In this document: positions 6,883-8,719 of the stretch, in pieces
How the letters are laid out: the number at the start of each line of letters is the position of its first letter
How positions within the stretch are numbered: position 1 is the first letter of the stretch
Assembly (NCBI GenBank): GCA_903941145.1
Contig: CAJANQ010000180.1
Location: forward strand, 1 to 8,719
DNA length: 8,719 nucleotides
Source of the DNA: an uncultured Actinomycetes bacterium
Lineage (GTDB): Bacteria; Actinomycetota; Acidimicrobiia; Acidimicrobiales; Microtrichaceae
Reading direction: 5' to 3'
Made by a program: the position numbers and the translations under genes
The notes under the pieces: model-generated
Seen by the model: only the letters and a program-made list of their open reading frames with translations
What the model was told of the DNA's origin: nothing
The model's database searches: none

Positions 6883-6893
6883 CCCGACCGGGC
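6872..6893 (-). terminator. Hairpin terminator candidate after the moeB-type gene
   Basis: A perfect 9-bp inverted repeat (GCCCGGTCG at 6872-6880 and CGACCGGGC at 6885-6893) with a 4-nt loop begins 8 nt after the stop of the rhodanese-ThiF gene. There is no U-tract, as is frequent for terminator hairpins of high-GC actinobacteria. It separates the sulfur-transfer gene from the glycosyltransferase. Confidence 0.55.
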
Positions 6894-6901
6894 GCTACCG
6901 G

Positions 6902-8077
6902 TCAGCCGGCAGGCGCAGCCAGGGGCGCCGGCATGCAGTGCCCCTCGAGCTCCACGACCTGGATCCGGTCCCGGTTCTCGTACGTGATCTGGTTGGAGGG
7001 GTCCTGGCGGATCTTGTACTCGCGGAAGCTCATCTCGTTCGCGTCGAACGTGAGGTAGCGGCCGACGAGCGAGTCGCCCAGACCGAGGAGCAGCTTGATG
7101 GCCTCGAGCGCCTGGATCGAGCCCACGATGCCGGGCAGCACGCCCAACACGCCGGCCTCGGCGCAGCTCGGGGCCAGCTCCGGCGGCGGGGGCTCGGGGA
7201 GCAGGTCGCGGTAGGTCGGGCCGTTGCGGGGGTCGAACACCGTGATGTGGCCCTCGAACCGGAAGATCGAGCCGTGCACGACCGGGATGCCCAGCTTCAC
7301 CGAGGCGTCGTTGAGCATGTAGCGGACCGGGAAGTTGTCGGCGCCGTCGACCACCACGTCGAACCCGGAGATGATCTCCTCCATGTTCGAGGCGTCCAGG
7401 CGGACGTCGAACGTGATGACGTTCACGTCGGGGTTGAGCAGGGTCAGCGTCTTCTTGGCCGAGTCGACCTTGCGGTCGCCGACGCGGTCCACGTTGTGGA
7501 GGATCTGGCGCTGCAGGTTGGAGTCGTCGACCACGTCCATGTCGACGATGCCGATGGTGCCCACGCCGGCCGCAGCCAGGTAGAGCGCGGCGGGCGAGCC
7601 CAGGCCGCCGGCGCCGAGCAGCAGGACCTTGGCGCCGAGCAGCTTCTGCTGGCCCTCCTCCCCCACCTCGGGCAGGAGCAGGTGGCGGTGGTAGCGGTTG
7701 CGCTGCTCGGGCGAGAGCACCTCGGGACGGCGCCAGTCGCGGCCCTCGTCCTTCCACTTGTTGAAGCCCCCGGCCATGGAGACCACGTCGGTGTAGCCCA
7801 GCTCGCCGAGGGTGCGGGCGGCGAAGGCGGAGCGCACGCCGCCGGCGCACATGACCACGACCTTGGCGGCCTTGTCGGTCAGGCGGCCCTCGACCTGGCC
7901 CTCGAGGTGGCCACGGGGGATGAACACCGAGCCGGGCACTGCGCCCTGCTCGAACTCGTCGGCCTCGCGCACGTCGAGCAGGAGTGCGCCGTCGGCCACG
8001 AGCTGCTCCGCGGTGGCGGTGTCCACCTCGTCGATCTGCTGCTTCGCCTCGTTGAGGAGGTCTCGGAAGGTCGCCAT
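6902..8077 (-). CDS. moeB: Rhodanese-ThiF/MoeB fusion: sulfur-carrier adenylyltransferase/sulfurtransferase
   Basis: Cytoplasmic E1-like enzyme that adenylates the C-terminal glycine of a ubiquitin-like sulfur carrier (MoaD, ThiS or CysO type) and, through its rhodanese domain, delivers sulfur to form the thiocarboxylate. It has 391 residues from the ATG at 8077. The rhodanese domain is at about 11-115, with LLDVRE (33-38), active-site loop CAGGVRS (77-83, Cys77) and MAGGFNKW. The ThiF/MoeB domain is at about 122-360, with GAGGLGS (155-161) binding ATP, NLQRQ (187-191) with Arg190, DGADN with Asp247, and PSCAEAGVLGVLPG with Cys305. Both CxxC zinc pairs of E. coli-type MoeB are absent (TYRD at 288-291; no CxxC near 360), as I recall for mycobacterial MoeZ. 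MoeZ, however, carries its rhodanese domain at the C-terminus. Only three cysteines occur: 77, 305 and 381. The start is chosen by AGGA 9 nt upstream and a promoter just before it. The partner carrier is not in the window, so the pathway (molybdopterin, thiamine or cysteine) is open. Confidence 0.92.
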   Translation of the reverse strand: MATFRDLLNEAKQQIDEVDTATAEQLVADGALLLDVREADEFEQGAVPGSVFIPRGHLEGQVEGRLTDKAAKVVVMCAGGVRSAFAARTLGELGYTDVVSMAGGFNKWKDEGRDWRRPEVLSPEQRNRYHRHLLLPEVGEEGQQKLLGAKVLLLGAGGLGSPAALYLAAAGVGTIGIVDMDVVDDSNLQRQILHNVDRVGDRKVDSAKKTLTLLNPDVNVITFDVRLDASNMEEIISGFDVVVDGADNFPVRYMLNDASVKLGIPVVHGSIFRFEGHITVFDPRNGPTYRDLLPEPPPPELAPSCAEAGVLGVLPGIVGSIQALEAIKLLLGLGDSLVGRYLTFDANEMSFREYKIRQDPSNQITYENRDRIQVVELEGHCMPAPLAAPAG

Positions 8078-8086
8078 GTCAGTCGT

Positions 8087-8090
8087 TCCT
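8087..8090 (-). promoter_or_regulatory. Shine-Dalgarno deciding the moeB-type start
   Basis: AGGA (8090-8087) is 9 nt before the ATG at 8077. It supports this start over an upstream in-frame TTG at 8125, which would put the promoter and inverted repeat inside the coding region. Confidence 0.55.
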
Positions 8091-8098
8091 GTCTGGGG

Positions 8099-8117
8099 TT
8101 CGGTAAACCCTACCGAA
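8099..8117. promoter_or_regulatory. Inverted repeat over the moeB-type promoter (putative operator)
   Basis: TTCGGTA-N5-TACCGAA is a perfect 7-bp palindrome with a 5-bp centre that covers the whole -10 element and the expected transcription start. It lies in an AT-richer stretch of an otherwise very GC-rich window. This geometry fits a repressor site for a dimeric regulator. It could instead be an mRNA 5'-end hairpin. No regulator gene is in the window. Confidence 0.45.
8107..8112 (-). promoter_or_regulatory. Candidate -10 element of the moeB-type gene
   Basis: TAGGGT (8112-8107) is the same -10 word as at rfbA. A start about 6-7 nt downstream, near 8100, would give a leader of about 23 nt carrying the AGGA ribosome binding site. 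This matches the one gene here that has both a clear leader and an SD. No convincing -35 is visible. The element sits inside a perfect inverted repeat. Confidence 0.45.
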
Positions 8118-8146
8118 ACAGTCAACTATTCGACAGTCCGAACTGT
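8118..8146. repeat. ACAGTC direct repeat and ACAGT/ACTGT inverted repeat upstream of the moeB-type promoter
   Basis: ACAGTC occurs at 8118-8123 and again at 8133-8138, 15 bp apart. The second copy also pairs with ACTGT at 8142-8146 around a 4-bp centre. The cluster lies directly upstream of the inverted repeat over the -10, where activators or extra repressor dimers usually bind. The words are short, so chance is possible. Confidence 0.3.
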
Positions 8147-8188
8147 TCCCCGGCTGCCCTGCTGCGGGCGTGCGACATCTCCTGGAGT

Positions 8189-8581
8189 TCAACGCCTGAG
8201 CGCTGCGAACAGGTCGACAGCGTTGCCGTCGGGATCGTGCACGACGGCGTAGCGCTGACCCCAGAACGCGTCCCACGGCTCAAGGTGCCCTTCGTGGCCG
8301 GCAGCGACCAGCTCGGCGAAGGTCGCGTCGACGCCGGCAGGGTCGCCGCAGTCGAACGCGAGCGCCACGTGGTGCCCACCACTCGGCGGCGTCCAGCCCG
8401 GGTCGAACGAGCGCACGGTGTCGACCGAGTCCCACGCCAGGCACAGGCCACCGGGCAACGCCACCTCCACGTGCGGCTGCGCGTCGGCGTCGGCCGGTAC
8501 GTCCAGCCCGAGCAGGCGGTAGAAGGCGAGCGACGCTGCCATGTCGGTCACCACCAGTCCGATCAGGTGGAAGCGGGGCAT
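8189..8581 (-). CDS. VOC (glyoxalase/bleomycin-resistance fold) family protein
   Basis: Small single-domain protein of 130 residues with the paired beta-alpha-beta-beta-beta fold pattern of the vicinal oxygen chelate superfamily. It opens with FHLIGLVVTDMAAS followed by FYRLLGLDVP (20-29), a standard first half. It closes with FWGQRYAVVHDPDGNAVDLF (106-125), a standard second half in which the usual metal-binding Glu position is Asp123. His5, His70 and His71 are other possible ligands. The length is typical. The function within the superfamily (glyoxalase, dioxygenase, fosfomycin or bleomycin binding, isomerase) cannot be assigned. The ATG at 8581 is preferred over GTG at 8698 because the fold begins there and GAGG lies 4 nt upstream; the 39-residue extension is low-complexity and unlike the family. 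A 111-nt gap with its own promoter separates it from the moeB-type gene. Confidence 0.8.
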   Translation of the reverse strand: MPRFHLIGLVVTDMAASLAFYRLLGLDVPADADAQPHVEVALPGGLCLAWDSVDTVRSFDPGWTPPSGGHHVALAFDCGDPAGVDATFAELVAAGHEGHLEPWDAFWGQRYAVVHDPDGNAVDLFAALRR

Positions 8582-8719
8582 CGGACCTCGTGGCGGGCTC
8601 ACAGCTGAGCCAGCGTGGTGGTCGGACGCTGTGGTGTCTCGGCGAGGTGGAACCAACGGAACCAGATCAGCCCGTGCCCACGGCTCTGCAGTGCGCACAG
8701 TGCCGGCACGTCACTGCAA
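8582..8719. other. Non-coding right edge upstream of the VOC gene
   Basis: I recognise no gene in these 138 bases. The stretch holds GAGG as the VOC ribosome binding site (8589-8586), a 6-bp inverted repeat GGCTCA-N4-TGAGCC (8596-8611), and two GGAACC words 9 bp apart (8649-8654 and 8658-8663). No TAnnnT -10 is present on the minus strand, so the VOC promoter may lie further right. Confidence 0.4.
8596..8611. repeat. Short inverted repeat before the VOC gene
   Basis: GGCTCA and TGAGCC form a perfect 6-bp palindrome around a 4-nt centre, 14 nt before the VOC start codon. It could be a small leader hairpin or a protein site. It is short, so confidence in any function is low. Confidence 0.25.

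Noticed and set aside
8078..8125. Longer moeB-type start at TTG 8125
   Set aside because: It would place the candidate -10, the 19-bp palindrome and the AGGA site inside the coding region, and adds 16 residues not expected before the rhodanese domain.
6509..8608. Long open frame on the plus strand (699 codons), and a similar one at 5374-6987
   Set aside because: They run antisense to the glycosyltransferase, moeB-type and VOC genes, with no recognisable domain and shadow-frame composition.
8582..8698. Longer VOC start at GTG 8698
   Set aside because: The 39 added residues are low-complexity and precede the normal start of the fold; GAGG lies just before the ATG at 8581.
8620..8719. Possible tRNA at the right edge (GGTTCC and CCA-like words on the minus strand)
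   Set aside because: No cloverleaf could be drawn: acceptor and anticodon stems do not pair. The GGTTCC words are simply a 9-bp-spaced direct repeat.

Overview
The window is very GC-rich and fully coding-dense, and every recognisable gene lies on the minus strand. Codon use, the TAnnnT-type -10 elements, apparently leaderless starts and the protein families all point to a high-GC actinobacterium. An acidimicrobial-type lineage is possible, but the sequence alone does not settle it. There are no rRNA or tRNA genes, mobile elements or CRISPR arrays.

In transcription order (right to left) the layout is: a small VOC/glyoxalase-fold protein (8189-8581); a rhodanese-ThiF/MoeB fusion that activates a ubiquitin-like sulfur carrier (6902-8077); a GT4 glycosyltransferase (5581-6843); a secreted PGRP-type N-acetylmuramoyl-L-alanine amidase with a three-module C-terminal tail (3392-5470); and a complete-order dTDP-L-rhamnose gene set rfbA-rfbC-rfbB-rfbD (3367 down to 1), with rfbD cut by the left edge. 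The rfbC-rfbB-rfbD part is tightly packed (1-nt gap, then an ATGA overlap) and is probably one transcript started at rfbA.

The left two thirds reads as a cell-envelope locus. RfbA makes dTDP-glucose, RfbB makes the 4-keto-6-deoxy intermediate, RfbC epimerises it, and RfbD reduces it to dTDP-L-rhamnose. The GT4 enzyme could use this or another nucleotide sugar, and the exported amidase acts on peptidoglycan. The right third (sulfur-carrier activation, VOC protein) is functionally separate.

No clearly new multi-gene system is present. The best second-look items are: a shared TA(G/C)G(G/C)T -10 element, which sits 6-7 nt before the start codon of three genes and implies leaderless mRNAs; a 19-bp perfect inverted repeat lying over the moeB-type -10; the rhodanese domain in front of the ThiF domain, with all four zinc cysteines missing; an RfbC whose usual basic active-site positions are changed; and paired-cysteine repeat modules at the amidase C-terminus. 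Gaps between genes are all under 140 nt.
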